NCBI GenBank assembly: GCA_933228895.1
Contig: OW121854.1
Coordinates: forward strand, 90,634,609 to 90,698,608
Length of the DNA: 64,000 bases
Direction of reading: 5' to 3'
Source of the DNA: Platycnemis pennipes
Lineage: Eukaryota > Arthropoda > Insecta > Odonata > Platycnemididae
A program made the translations under genes and the position numbers. The notes under the pieces are model-generated. The model was given only the letters and a program-made list of their open reading frames with translations. It did no database searches and was not told the origin of the DNA. Below are positions 1 through 11,205 of this stretch, in pieces (within the stretch, counting starts at the first letter, position 1; each line of letters starts with the position of its first letter).

Positions 1-900
1 AGACTTTGTTTGCTATACAGTCGTGTGTTTCACATGGAAAAAACGAACTGCGTGGGATATATTAATTTCCCATCACAACCAACTTTAATCGGTAAAACAC
101 TAATACATATTTAATGCGTTGATTACTTGAATAGTGTTCATTACCGCTTACCGGCGGATGAGGCAGCGCATATAGTCGTTTCTCGTCGGATTAATCATAT
201 GGACACTAACGTACCGTTTTTTAAGTTACATGGGAAGCCTTCCTGCAGTTAAATACGCACATATATCTTGCACGAGATACACAGGTATGAAACTCGACCA
301 AAAACAGAGGTTATGCAAATCAATTTTGCCAGATGATGCCATCAGTTGATGGAATATGCAAAATTAATTTTAGTTCCAGGAAATTGTAGTCGATTGTCAT
401 TCAAATGTTATTCACTGGCACACAAATTTTACCAGTACTTGTCTTGCTTTGTAATTACAGCTCAAATATTGATAAGCTTAAAAAAAGCCTTACGGTGATT
501 GTATTCTGAAAATAAAATTTGAAAAATGTCACCAATATTTTCACCACTTGTTTAATATTTTACAAAAGGGAATATTCTAGAAGTATTCAGCGTTAAAAGA
601 CGTGTTGTGCAGTATATTCAACAATTTGTTTTAATTTGATTATATGTTATTGCTGCGCCGTCAAAGCAAGATGCAATACTTAATTACACCGTCCTTCAAA
701 GTCAAGGATTAAGACCTATCAGCGAATAACCTTAACGGAATTACGAACTGGTATACTCAATAGCGAAGTTTCCAGTAAGAAAAAAATAAATCACCTTGAC
801 CGGCATTGCATTCTAGAAATATCTATCTTTGTGTTTGAACTTAAGGCTAATGTCGGATTGCAATTACTAGTTGGAATCTGGGTTAGAAAAAATAGATGTA
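1..900. other. AT-rich stretch, nothing recognised
   Basis: No open frame of useful length, repeat copy or RNA-like motif was recognised on either strand. The base composition is typical of the AT-rich background of the window. Confidence 0.5.
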
Positions 901-959
901 GCAGGTAATAATAGTAGTGAAGGAATCGTTGTTGATGTTTCCATATCCTTACGATCGCG

Positions 960-1250
960 GCTTTTTACGTGAGGTGTGAGCGCAGTGCTGTGTACTAGCC
1001 TTACTCAGATCAGATGTTTACGACCTCATGAAAGACATTGCTTCGTAAAAATCCTTGTTTGGCTCAGAATAAATACTTGTCAATGTGGACGGGTTGGCGT
1101 GAGCTTGCACGCTGGGATTGCGGCCATCCAACACCGTAGGATGACGTGTGGCCCGTCAAAACCCACAAGCGACGGGGAACGCGAGTCGGGAGACTGTCGC
1201 CTGTCAAGTCGGCGGATTAGCGCAACTTAACTGCCCTGGAGAGGAGTTGC
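960..1250. other. GC-rich patch, unassigned
   Basis: A locally GC-rich, CpG-containing patch. An 84-codon open frame on the plus strand (976-1230) is present but has no motif I recognise, and low stop density is expected in such composition. It could be a regulatory island or an unrecognised exon; nothing in the sequence decides this. From here to about 1895 nothing else is recognised. Confidence 0.3.
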
Positions 1251-1894
1251 CATAACGAAGGTGTACTATGTGCTAGCTATAGTGGAATCTGTAATAGCGA
1301 ATTTGTGAAAGCGACCTTCACTTTTCCACTATCCAGGTGAACTTGTTTTATCTACCTTCAGAGCCCTCTTCTGATCATCCCCGAACACGTTCTTCACTTC
1401 TTAATCCATTCTTCTTTCTATCTATCGCACTGCTTACCTTCTCCTTTGCACTTTCTTTTTAATAAATCTACACCTTTGACAAGCTTAACATGTTAACGTT
1501 ACAACTATGCAACATTTATTCCTCAATTAGATATTTACGTAGGCGTGTCGTTATTAGCAGAGATGTGGGATGAAAGTGGTGTCATACTATTTATTTGTCA
1601 ACAGTTGAAATTTGGCAAATATGTTAAAAAATGGCAGAGATAAATTATATAAATTTGACGGTAAACTCCTTCCAGTTGATTCGTGTGTAGCTGAGAGTAG
1701 TATTTTCGGTATTGTTCTGCTCAGTATTCTACATTTGATATATTTCGCCCACCTACATTTCTTGCGGCGAAGTGTTGAGGAAGGAGTTTTCAAATGCATC
1801 ACGTTTAATCCAGCAATCCCTCCGTTTCCTTTGTGTAGAACTTGGGTGCACGTAAGGTTCCATACGCCACCTTCACACTACTCAAATTGACGTG

Positions 1895-2345
1895 CATGTC
1901 ACTTTTCATAGGGAGGGACTGGAAGTGACTCTTCCAGCGAGGTTTTTCCCCCGAGTTAGTGGGGTGGAAATAAAGTGCCCGTCAGCTTCGAGTTATTCAT
2001 CACCGAGGGGACGTGGAATAGGAAAGGACCGACCTGAATTTTAACCCCCAGGACCTCTGCCCAAAATGGCGAGTGCACTTGAGGGGACAGAAGCTTGGGA
2101 AAGAGAAATGGACAGCATGATTGAGATGAAAAAAGACGTTAGCGGGGCGTAGTCGAGGGAGGGACGGAGAGAAGAGAAATATGGGACCTTGGCGCAAAAG
2201 GACAGTGTTTTGTCATTTTCGCGAGTTTAAAGAAACGAGTTCGCGTTCTTTTGTCGAAAAAAGGGAAACTTTCAGGTGCGATTTTCAGGTTTGGCTTTCG
2301 GTTTGTAGCAAGGTGGAAGAGGGGACTTTACAGTGACAACCTCGC
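1895..2345. other. GC-rich, purine-skewed patch ending in an ATT microsatellite
   Basis: GC-rich and G/A-skewed on the plus strand, with no recognisable protein. It is followed at about 2366-2380 by a short ATT trinucleotide run. The next ~460 bases (2380-2840) are ordinary AT-rich sequence. Confidence 0.3.
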
Positions 2346-2844
2346 CCGAATAAAGACATTATTATTATTATTAAAAAAAACATGAAGTTTTAATCAGCGC
2401 TGATTAGGTTTAATCTAAGTTGTATCACACTTTCACTTTCAAGTTTTGAATGACCTATGAAATATCAAGCTGTTACTCCTGGTGAACAAGTAAGATTCAT
2501 ATAAGAAACGAAGTCACTGTTTGTTGTTTATTGCAAAACAGTTTACTGAAGTTATCCCCGATGCAATAAAATTTTTATAATGATTTTTTCTACACCAGAG
2601 ATCAGCAAACTTTTGACTTGGATGAGCAAAACCTTTACCTCAGTAAAAATTTAAAAATTGTTCGATAGTCTTAAAAATATTTCGCTGATAAAAAATAATT
2701 TAAGTTGCATTATCAAAAGAAGTACAATTTAATCAATTAATACACGTATATTGCTCTCTTTTTACTTAGTTCCAGCAATGAACTGGCATTTCATGAGTAT
2801 TTATGTTAGTCTGGTTCACGCATACTAATAGGTTATCAAAATAG

Positions 2845-3180
2845 GGCGTAGGATCGCTGTAGTGATTAGAGTGCCTACTCCCAATACTCCCAGTACTCTC
2901 CCTAGGAGGGCCCAGTTTTGAAAACCGACAGTGGCAAATATTTTCATAGATAAAGCGACCCCTACTTGAATGCTTGGTGGAGAGCACTCGAGTTCCGTAC
3001 TCCTTCCGTCAGGTGGGACGTTGAGCCATGATCCCATTGGCACCTTTCGTTAAGAATAGCCTAATGCCGACCCCGGGTTTCTCTACGGCCATCTTCCCTA
3101 CCCTTTCATTCCGATCTTTGTATTGTAGGTACATACCTCTCTTCCGGCGTGAAGCGCCTTTAAGTGCGTGTGCAAACAAA
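2845..3180 (+). repeat. SINE-B copy (tRNA-headed short interspersed element)
   Basis: This is a diverged plus-strand copy of the family called SINE-B here, defined by comparing copies within the window. Shared blocks in order are a tRNA-like head (degenerate here), CCCTACTTGAATGCTTGGTGGAGAGCAC, then a block ending in TTAAGAATAGCCTAATGCCG, then CCGGGTTTCTC. The tail GAAGCGCCTTTAAGTGCG is also seen at 19.1 kb. The best copy for comparison is at 31.95 kb. The repeat nature is seen directly; the SINE assignment rests on the head promoter boxes in the better copies. Confidence 0.7.
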
Positions 3181-3613
3181 TTATGACGTGATCTCAAATT
3201 CACTTTAGTGGATTCACTAAATGTCAGTATAATCGGATATTTGTTCGATACCACTATATTCTTATTTAAATGAGATTTTAATGGATTTATTGCAATATTT
3301 ACTTCAAATACACATGTATGCCCCCAAATAGTGGATTGAAGGTCGTAAGCAGCAGTCTAGAAACACGTTCTACACCATGTAGTGTCCCCAAAGTCATGTT
3401 TAAAAGACATTTTCATGCATCAGACAGGAAATTTCTGCAATCCCAGGATACTGTAAAGTTTCAGTTGCCAATGAAATTCAATATGTCATTCAATCCGGTA
3501 CTTATGTCTTGAATTCCACCATCTATATCATTGTTATATTGTAAGCCCAGAGTCAGTTTCATCATCATGTCGTTTAGGCTAACATTCTCACACTGATATA
3601 TTCATATAAAATT
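3180..3613. other. Unassigned AT-rich stretch
   Basis: Nothing recognised between the SINE-B copy and the reverse transcriptase remnant. A 64-codon frame at 3318-3512 has no recognisable motif. Confidence 0.4.
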
Positions 3614-3907
3614 TTAATCTTTCACATCCTTTATGACATATTCAATATATTTCATCTGAGATCTACCCTTTGCATTCTTTACGTCCACTTTGCCCTCGAC
3701 GACCGTCTTCATCAGGCCATCGTGTCTTATGATGTGGCCGATTAACTTGAAATTCTCAAAAATCTGAATTATACTAAGTTTTGTGAGTCTTTGCTTATCT
3801 CTATTAAGTGATAGGCCATGAAGTCGCTCATAAAAATAGGGTCCAAAGATGATACTGGATTTGAAAGAGCTGACTTTGGAGCGAGCAGCTCTGGCACAAA
3901 TATGATA
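3614..3907 (-). pseudogene. Non-LTR retrotransposon reverse transcriptase, C-terminal remnant
   Basis: Read on the minus strand, about 97 codons are open up to a stop at 3614-3616. The last part reads FKLIGHIIRHDGLMKTVVEG followed by KVDVKNAKGRSQMKYIEYV. This matches the well-known C-terminal signature of insect non-LTR (RTE/Jockey-like) reverse transcriptases: a 'GHI-RHDGL' block, then a 'xEGK' block, then a basic 'GR(P/S)' block, placed after the polymerase domain. The polymerase catalytic motifs are absent, so this is a 5'-truncated dead copy. There is no clear start codon. The family level is uncertain; the class is fairly secure. Confidence 0.75.
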
Positions 3908-4084
3908 TAACTTTCAGAAACGCAATTTAAACCTGAAATGGAGAAAATTATTTAAAAGAATCCGACTTCGGGAAAAAATACCATTCATTTTCAACTAATC
4001 GATGATTCACTCATGCGTATAAGATGAAGTAGACGTGGGAGCTATATTCTTTTGACCGAGAAAGCCTGAAAGAACTCGGTATTC

Positions 4085-4640
4085 TAAAATAAAATTCACT
4101 CACGTGTACACGACGAAAGCTACAGTTTTGGAGAAGCTCGCAGTGGTCGATGGGGAGAGTGAAAGGAATGGAAAAGGATCCGACAGTCTTGGAGAAATAA
4201 AATACAGAGTCCCGGGAGTAAAACGAGGCTTTCCGATGGGGTCAATGGTCCGGGATAAGATGTTAAGGAAGAGGCAGGGTAGTCGAAGGAAGTGTATGGT
4301 TCGGGAAGGTGGGTGGTGGAGAATGGAGTTTTGGGCGGGGCATTGTAAAAGGTTTCTTACCTACGTGGAAGAGGAAGAAAGAAGGTTTTTTGAGAGATTG
4401 TGTGTGTGTGATACGGGAGTGGGAAGGCCTGAGAGAGTGTTAGAGGCAGCGGGGGTAAGAGTGATGGCTTCGGGGATATTTATATAAAACTCACCTTCTC
4501 CTTTCTCGGCATGCTCTCGAGAGTCAGATAACTGAAGGGAAGACCATGGCGTAGGGGGAAGGAAGACTGAAGAGGGATACGAGGGAAGATGCAAAGAACG
4601 AGAATATAACGAAGACACACGGCCTTGAGGGTGAGAAGTG
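4085..4640. other. GC-rich patch with open frames on both strands, unassigned
   Basis: A purine-rich patch on the plus strand (GGA/GAA-rich) containing a 127-codon plus frame (4104-4487, no conventional ATG) and an overlapping 109-codon minus frame. Neither protein shows a recognisable domain, membrane segment or repeat. Overlapping open frames on both strands are expected where composition suppresses stops, so I do not call a gene. It also contains a short GT run near 4400. Confidence 0.3.
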
Positions 4641-5150
4641 CTGAAAAATGCAAGGCAAGAGAGTTGGCCGAAGAAGATGAATGGTTTCACGCGAAGGAGC
4701 CTAGAACCATTCGTGGGTTTCGAAGGGTTTAATAAGGAGAATTATTTACCATCATGCTGGCAGTCGTTAGTTTTTTTTCGCATCCATGCGTCATTGCGCA
4801 TAGCCGATTTAAAATATTATTTTGTTTCTTATATAATTGAAGAGTCTGCATCTGTAAACAACCATCCAAGAGAACTCAAGGGTATTCAGATGTTAGTAAC
4901 GTCCGTCGTCTCTGGTCCCGCTATAAAATCAGATAACTTTACTAAAGGCGTTTTACAGGAAATTTTCAGCTTTCAAATTTGGTCGTTCGCCATACGGTAT
5001 GGGTACTGCAAAAATGTTAGTGGTTTTTGTACCAAAAATGAAAGGGTTATATCCCGAACAAATTTGATCTGTGGAGAAAGTCATAATATCTGTACTAAAA
5101 ATCAGTTCTATCAAAGTTATGGAAAATTTTATCAATCTACGTGTACCTAG
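4638..5150 (+). other. 170-codon open frame of unknown meaning
   Basis: The frame is open for 170 codons in moderately AT-rich sequence, which is longer than most chance frames here. It starts at a non-ATG codon, with the first internal ATG about 14 codons in. No conserved domain, signal peptide or cysteine pattern is recognised. It could be a chance frame, an unrecognised exon or a decayed transposon piece; chance is my preferred reading. Confidence 0.15.
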
Positions 5151-6500
5151 CAGCACATATTCCTCGTAGATCTTCATTTATGAGGAACTTCAAATAAAAC
5201 TATTAAGTTACAGAGCCTCTGAGGAAAACTCTTATAGGTAACTAATGATTACGTTCATAATCGATCTTTGAGAGCAATTATATTAACGACATTCGCTCAC
5301 TGTTCTTCATGTTCCACACATTCCTAATCCATTTATTGCGATCAATACCTCGACTTCACTTTTCTCTTGTATACAGCATGCCTTTCATATTTGTATCATG
5401 CAGGAGTCAATTTCAAGTAATTAAAATTGAGTAGCATATTATAGGGAAGAATAATCGAAATTCGAAGATTAGCTAAAATAAAACTTGAGTGGAATGCAGC
5501 GTAAAACTAATTTTATGGTTGATGATTTGTAAAAATCATGATTTTTATCTGTCTACAATTTTATTGAATTTTGTGTACAGCTTGAATCTATTATAAAGTG
5601 TTCAAGAGCATTGCATTCATCTGTAGCTGTAGAAATCTGGTCACTCACGAAATGCACTTTTATCTTACTTTCGCGAAATATACATTTCTTTCTCATTGTA
5701 TTGCATTTATATAGGTCTTTCACTTCCCAATCTTTTATCTTCCTTGTAATGCACTCCTTAAAAGGACTTTCCTGTATCTGTCTTCATAAATCCAGTACGT
5801 CCTTTCCTATCCCTCCATTTACTTTCTCGAGAATCCATAAACACACATAGCCCAATTTTCAACTATTACCACCCTCATTTTTTTAATAAAGAGGTGTTGC
5901 ATCGTCTACTTACTCTTTGACCAATATTCAGTGCGTTTCTTGACGATTTCGCCATCACTGGAACGGTAATGTTCAGTCACATCATGTACGTTAGTCGTAC
6001 TTAATTTTAATTACCTTGCAGTAAGTGAATGATTCTGCTTTTAAGCGTTTTTTTTATACGCCATGCATTAAAAAAATGTGCATCACATACGTATTTCTTG
6101 GAAAATAATTTCAAATAACACTAATGAAAAAATAAGGTTATCTGAGAATCAAGAATAGATAATGTCTAAAAAAGATTCTACTTGGGTAATCGACTACTGC
6201 AGACTCTAAAATAGCTAAATGTGAATAAATCAAGATGTTTTGGGTGAATTAATGGACGGATTGAAGATTTTACGCATGGGTTTTGTTAAGTGCCTACTTT
6301 TGTAGTGGAATTCTTTACTTGTTCAATGATTTTTGAATATTTTATGCTTGATGAATATGTAATCATTTTCTGCCTACCAAAACATCGGACTCTCAACAGT
6401 ATTTACCGTAATTTAACACCGATACCCGGATTACAATATTGCGAGTCTTTAGGCAATGTCGGTTTAGGAAACGCCAGGCAGTTGGGCTATTAAAGGATTT
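5150..6500. other. AT-rich stretch, nothing recognised
   Basis: No repeat copy, RNA gene or plausible exon was recognised in this interval. Confidence 0.4.
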
Positions 6501-6509
6501 TCCCTAACC

Positions 6510-6870
6510 CCACAATCCTCTCTCCCTCTCTCCCACAATGCAGTTCGGCCGCAAATCCTCCTCTCCTATCTCTCTCTGCACACTTTCTTCACAAAGGGAA
6601 GACTCAATTGATCTGCAGTCCCTGGCGCCGAGATACCCCTCCGTTCGAAAACAGGCGCCCTCCGGCCGCCGTGCGATAGAGGATTTCCTGTGGTGTTGTG
6701 GGCGGTGGTCAGTCGGAAAAGGAGTAAGACTCCATTATTTTTTTCTCCCTATCTTCCTTTCTCCCCATCTCCTCGATGCACTCTCCTTCAATAGCTCCGA
6801 TAATCTTTTAAGCCTACTGTTTCGTGAAGGTGCTATCTTGCCCAATGGTTTTATAAGTGTCAATTAACAC
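6510..6870. other. CT-rich, GC-richer patch with a 109-codon frame
   Basis: The patch opens with runs of CTCTCCCT and holds a 109-codon plus frame (6538-6867, ATG start) whose product is serine/leucine-rich with no recognised motif. It resembles the other pyrimidine-skewed patches in the window (for example near 20.5, 22.9 and 63.8 kb). Confidence 0.25.
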
Positions 6871-6994
6871 ATGGAAATAGCCTCATGAAAATCCTCCTTT
6901 ACAATGGAAAATATCCTTAAAGTTGATAAAATTCCAGTAAATAAGAACCTGTAAGCCTTCATGGTGAACCAAAAGAAGAAAAGCTTCTCGGTTT

Positions 6995-7110
6995 TTTTTA
7001 CAGGGCTAGGTTGCTCATAGTGGCCGACGTTTCGATGCTCTTCTCGGGCATCATCCTCAGGGCAGTTGAGTAATCAACTCAACAGTTGATTGAATTGAGA
7101 TGCGTTGGCC
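6995..7110 (-). mobile_element. Penelope-like element terminal fragment
   Basis: The minus-strand sequence contains CTGAGGA, a short stem-loop, then CGAAACGTCGGC. This combination is characteristic of PLE terminal repeats (pLTRs), where a hammerhead ribozyme core lies close to the end. No coding sequence of the element is left here. The flanking TCAACTC/GTTGAT inverted bits may be part of it. The boundaries are approximate. Confidence 0.6.
7026..7060 (-). ncRNA. Hammerhead-ribozyme-like core in a PLE fragment
   Basis: On the minus strand the order is CTGAGGA (7060-7054), a stem GATGC / GCATC closing a 9-nt loop, then GAAAC and GTC. This is the conserved CUGANGA - stem II - GAAA - stem III - NUH order of hammerhead ribozymes. 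Bases outside the core can form a short stem I (GCC before CTGAGGA, GGC after GTC). The palindromic ACGT at stem III is very short, as reported for PLE ribozymes, which may act as dimers. Self-cleavage is inferred, not shown. Confidence 0.55.
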
Positions 7111-7209
7111 AGTATGGACAACCTGAACAGGTCGAGAACCCGAGATTCTTTTCTCAAAAATGTCGTATGTAGTTGCATATATTGGGAGGAAGCGATCGAT
7201 AGCTGTGAT

Positions 7210-7508
7210 AATGGGGTCGTTCACCATAATTGTTTTACTGCCGAATCTGATAGAGTTTGTAAAATAAAAAGACCCGTATTTTTCCGTTTTTTGATCCGTC
7301 AATTATTTCCCGAGTTATAAGCAGCGAAAAATTAATGTTTTTAACCCTTTCGGAAAAGTGGGTGTGGTGCAACCTCTGACGTATATTGACTTCGTCCAAT
7401 CACAACTGAGCCCGCGAAGCTACTTTGCCTTATCGCAATGGGGGGGAAACAGCTGACTCGGCCAATCGGAACGACTGCGACAGCATCTGTGCGAGCATAC
7501 CTTCCGAG
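7210..7508 (+). repeat. ~300-bp interspersed repeat, copy 1
   Basis: This segment matches 21606-21903 in the same orientation over essentially its whole length, with scattered substitutions. Shared landmarks are ACCCGTATTTTTCCGTTTTTTG, CAATTATTTC, GACTTCGTCCAATCACAACT, GAGCCCGCGAAG, CTTATCGCAATGGGGGG and a shared right edge at ACCTTCCGAG. It carries no open frame that makes sense, no obvious terminal inverted repeat and no tRNA-like head. The family is not recognised. Confidence 0.8.
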
Positions 7509-7805
7509 AATCACCCTCCACTCCCTTCCCCTCCCCTGAAAGCAGCCAAGGACGAGAGGAAAATGACGTCAATGTTATCACAGTGGCATTCTCGGTGGGC
7601 GTCACCTTTTGCTTATTTTCATTTTTGATTTATGAGTGAATGGTTGTGGTTAGAAGATTAATTTTTACACTAAAATTCTTTTTTCGTTTCCATTTAACGA
7701 TTTTGTGTACAAAATTGCGATTTCGGTTCCGAGTAAACGCCCCCATTTAAGCTATTAAAGATACGGGTGTACTTGGGAAAATTTAGCAATTTATGAATTC
7801 GATGA

Positions 7806-7984
7806 AGGGTGGAGAGAAACCCGGCGCCACATAAAGCTTTACGTAAGGAGCCAAGGGATCCACGGGTAACGTCCCATCCGACGGACGGATTACTGCACTC
7901 GAAGCTCTCCTCCACTAATGCACAATTGGAGACCAATGTACCACAGGAATGTCCCTACCACTGCCAATATTCAAATCCGAACTT
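7806..7984 (-). repeat. SINE-B copy, minus strand
   Basis: Read on the minus strand this runs from a decayed head (GGATTTGAATATTGGCAG region) through a GAGAGCTTCGAGTGCAGTAA block to CCGGGTTTCTCTCCACCC at 7806. It abuts a second copy in the same orientation, so the two look like a tandem or sequential insertion. Confidence 0.7.
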
Positions 7985-8216
7985 TTAGAGAGACCAAGTG
8001 ACGGCATTATGCTGCACATCACAAAAGACACCAATATAACCACTGAGTAACGAATCATCTGATGGACGGAGTACACCACTCGAAGTGCTCTCTCTAACCT
8101 TCCACAAACAACTCAAGTAGAAACCAATACACCACAGCAAAATCCCCACTACTACCAAAATTTGAATACGGGCCCTCTGGATCGCAGGCCAGTACTTTAG
8201 TACCAACACCAACCTT
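7985..8216 (-). repeat. SINE-B copy, minus strand, 3' part missing
   Basis: The minus strand begins with GGTTGGTGTTGGTACTAAAG TACTGGCCT, matching the head of the 56.1-kb copy (GGGTTGGTGTAATAGTTACG). It continues with a degenerate box B around GCCCGTATTCAAATT, then the TACTTGAGTTG and GAGAGCACTTCGAGTG blocks. The final CCGGGTTTCTC tail is missing, presumably cut by the neighbouring copy. Confidence 0.65.
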
Positions 8217-10970
8217 TTTATATTTTCCGCGAGCTGTTTTCATTTTCACGTTGATTCTATAATGCCTATCGAGCAGTGAATCCCAAGTTCTGCTGAAGCT
8301 GCGATATTTTTCTCGAACAATACTACTACTTTGGCTCACAAAATAACAATGAATCGTTTGTTTCTAACTCAGAGAAGAGTTACAACAGTGCACCCCTATT
8401 CTTACATACCAGATTTGAATTCACTCTTTCCCTCCAAAAGTGAATTTACAGCTAAAGGAGGTGAAGTTTGATGTAAAGTATGAGATTAAAATATTAATAC
8501 CAACCTATTGATAAAAATGTACACAAAAGACTTTTCTTATGCAATGAATAATTCGGAAACGCATTCTAACCAGTGCATTGACACAAATAGATCTTTTTTT
8601 TATAATTAATCTATAAATACGTATCGGCATATATTCTTTTTAATGATCTGGTCTGAAAACATATCGTACATTATATAATATAGCGACATTAATAAGACAC
8701 GAGGTTTGATAGAAAGTGAGACAAATAATAGAGCAATCAAATCCGAAGGAAATTGATCTTTCTCGCCGTCTCCATCTCTGTAGACCTATCGTTTCGGTCA
8801 TTAATTTCTGGGTAAGGTGGGGGAGAAGGTTGTTCCTAGAAATAAAATTGAGCCTTTTTCGATATCAATTTCTGTCAAGGATAAAAAAGATACTAGGAGG
8901 AATAAATAAAGAGAAGAGATATAATTAAATAAAAAGCATGATCGAATTGAGGAAAGTGAAATGTTTTGTAATAAGAATAAGGTAATATGGTAGGGAATAT
9001 TTAGTAATAATATCAAATAAGGGTAAGATTGAGACGTAATTACCCCTTTTGTCGTTTAACTCCTCAGCATATATATCTAAAAATACAAATAACAGCAAAA
9101 GTAAACCATAAATATGTTAAACAAATTGAATGACAAGGTAGAGAGAAGAAATATTCACTTATGACGCCAATTCAATGTACAAATAAATTTGCATTTCATT
9201 GCATCTATCCAAACCTTAGCTGATGGAACAGTAATAATAATTATGCTATCTAACCCTTCTCCTTTTCTCCTGTATTCCACATACACTTTTTCGTCCTTAT
9301 GTTTGTCCAGCAGCCTGACGAAGAGCGTCAACTTTCGGAGCAAAGGCGTTCAGAGAAATTTAGTTTTATGGTATGTTTGCCGATCCGCTCGTATCAAGCC
9401 TCGTTCCGATCGTTTCACTTTTCCCAGATAAAACAAATCGTGGGGGAGATAAACAGATTAAGCTCACACACGGAACAAATTGGATATTAAATGAGTAAAT
9501 ATAATTTCTTGGGGCTGTTTGGTGTCTGTTGAAAGTCAGAAAACAGCGTGGAACCGTGGATTTTGGAGAATCAAGCTCTGGAAGAACGTACCCAGCAGGG
9601 AATGAGAGGGCGCTCGTGAAGTTTTGAATGTTACACACACCTTTGAAGAACATATTTCACATTAGCCAAAGTTTCTCTGAGGAAAGTAAAATTCTACGAA
9701 GGTAAAACGTCCGATGGTCTTTCATTTGTAATTATTAATATTATTATGCTATTTTTAAGGAGATAATTTAAGCCAGTAGAATGTTTTCCCACAGAGCTAA
9801 GTCATATTCTCTAAAGTCACCATTTTTAAGAAAAATAAGGAATTGTCTGAAATAGGAAACTTGAAATTGTCATCCTAAATAGTTGAATATATTGCTTGCA
9901 CTACTTTCTGCATTAAATTCCGTTCGGCCTATTTTCAATAAATAATTTGTTTTATTTTTTAAGCTAGCGATGGGAAAACAACGCAATATAGACTGTGAAT
10001 CCTCTTTAGTATCCTTTACGATATGTGTACGGGCATAAGAGGGATTTTTTGTAGGGTAGCACCGAAACTTTTAACCCAGCGAAAATTATCACCCGTTCGA
10101 ATGTTAAAATTTGGTTCTCCTGACTTACTTCTTTGATTCATCATGTTACGGTAAACTGTGATAGTTTAGATGTTACGTCTAAAAAAGCATGAGCATTATT
10201 TGGAAAAATAATGGCGTACTATAATTACGTTTAGAAAGGTAATCCAAAAGCAGAAAAAGAGGAAAGTTTTTGTTTTAGAGCCTATATTTGGAATTAATTT
10301 TAGTAGGAGCTATTAGGTAGCCTTTTATTATTTGTTTACACAGAGAAGATTACAAGGAGAAAATGGTATCTGCTTACGTTGGCCGATCATCGTGAAAGTC
10401 AATATAATGGGTTTCAAATGAAAGCTCGTGTTTCACTGAAATATTATATAGCTCGCCTACGCTCCTTCTTATTAAAGACGTGGCCAAAACGTGCCAAAAT
10501 TCCTCCATGTTTTTCCAGGAAAGCTCTTGATTCTTATGTATTTCAAGAACACACGAGTCCACAATGTTCACAATTTCGTCACTATACTTGATGCCAATCG
10601 ATAAGAACTCATTTGCTCAATTAACTTCCTTGCGCTTGAATAATTTTTAAATATTTTCATTGCGTTAAATAATAAATCCATCGTGAGAAACTAACTGTGA
10701 AAACATTCGATTTCTTGTTCGAATGTTATTGTAAGGAGCGTAGAGAATTTACCGTCGCAATAGTAAAAGTGAAGTCAATGTTTGTATTCTGGACTGCTTT
10801 TTGTAATTATATTCTCCTTGGTCATTCTAAAGACAAACTTTTCTAGATATTAGTCTAATTAGTAGAGCGTTTACAAAAGGTCCTCGATTTGATTGCGTCA
10901 TACCCCTGAATACGGCCAGTCAAACAAGAGCTTTGTGATGTTATAGGTTGAAGATTTTCTGGTAGGGTAG
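8216..10970. other. AT-rich stretch, nothing recognised
   Basis: Small open frames on both strands (for example 8716-8928 and 9155-9653) overlap each other and show no motif. No repeat copy was matched elsewhere in the window. Confidence 0.4.
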
Positions 10971-10974
10971 AGGT

Positions 10975-11055
10975 GTGACACTGAAAAGAACTGGTCCCAC
11001 TACCCTGATGAGTGAATTTCACTTGGTTTCTTGGTCACTACTCCTGCTTGCACCT
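10975..11055 (+). repeat. SINE-A 3' fragment
   Basis: GAAAAGAACTGGTCCCACTA followed by CCTGATGAGTGAATTTCAC matches the middle of SINE-A at 39.6 kb and 58.5 kb (GAAAGGAACTGGCCCCC, then GTGTGAATTTCACACG). No tRNA-like head remains. Confidence 0.5.
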
Positions 11056-11205
11056 CTACTGCTCCCACATGAGTTTTATTGAGAACACTGCACATTGAAC
11101 ATTCCGTCCGTCAGATAGGACGTGAAACATCGAACTCCTAGGTGCCATTCGTGAAGAATAGACTATTTCCGATTTCTAGTTTCTCACCATTCCTTCACTC
11201 CCTTA
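11055..11205 (+). repeat. SINE-B fragment
   Basis: Blocks resembling GAGAACACT, TTCCGTCCGTCAG, GGTGCCATTCGTGAAGAATA and a final TTTCTC align in order with the body of SINE-B. It lies directly after a SINE-A fragment, so one probably inserted into or recombined with the other. Confidence 0.55.
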
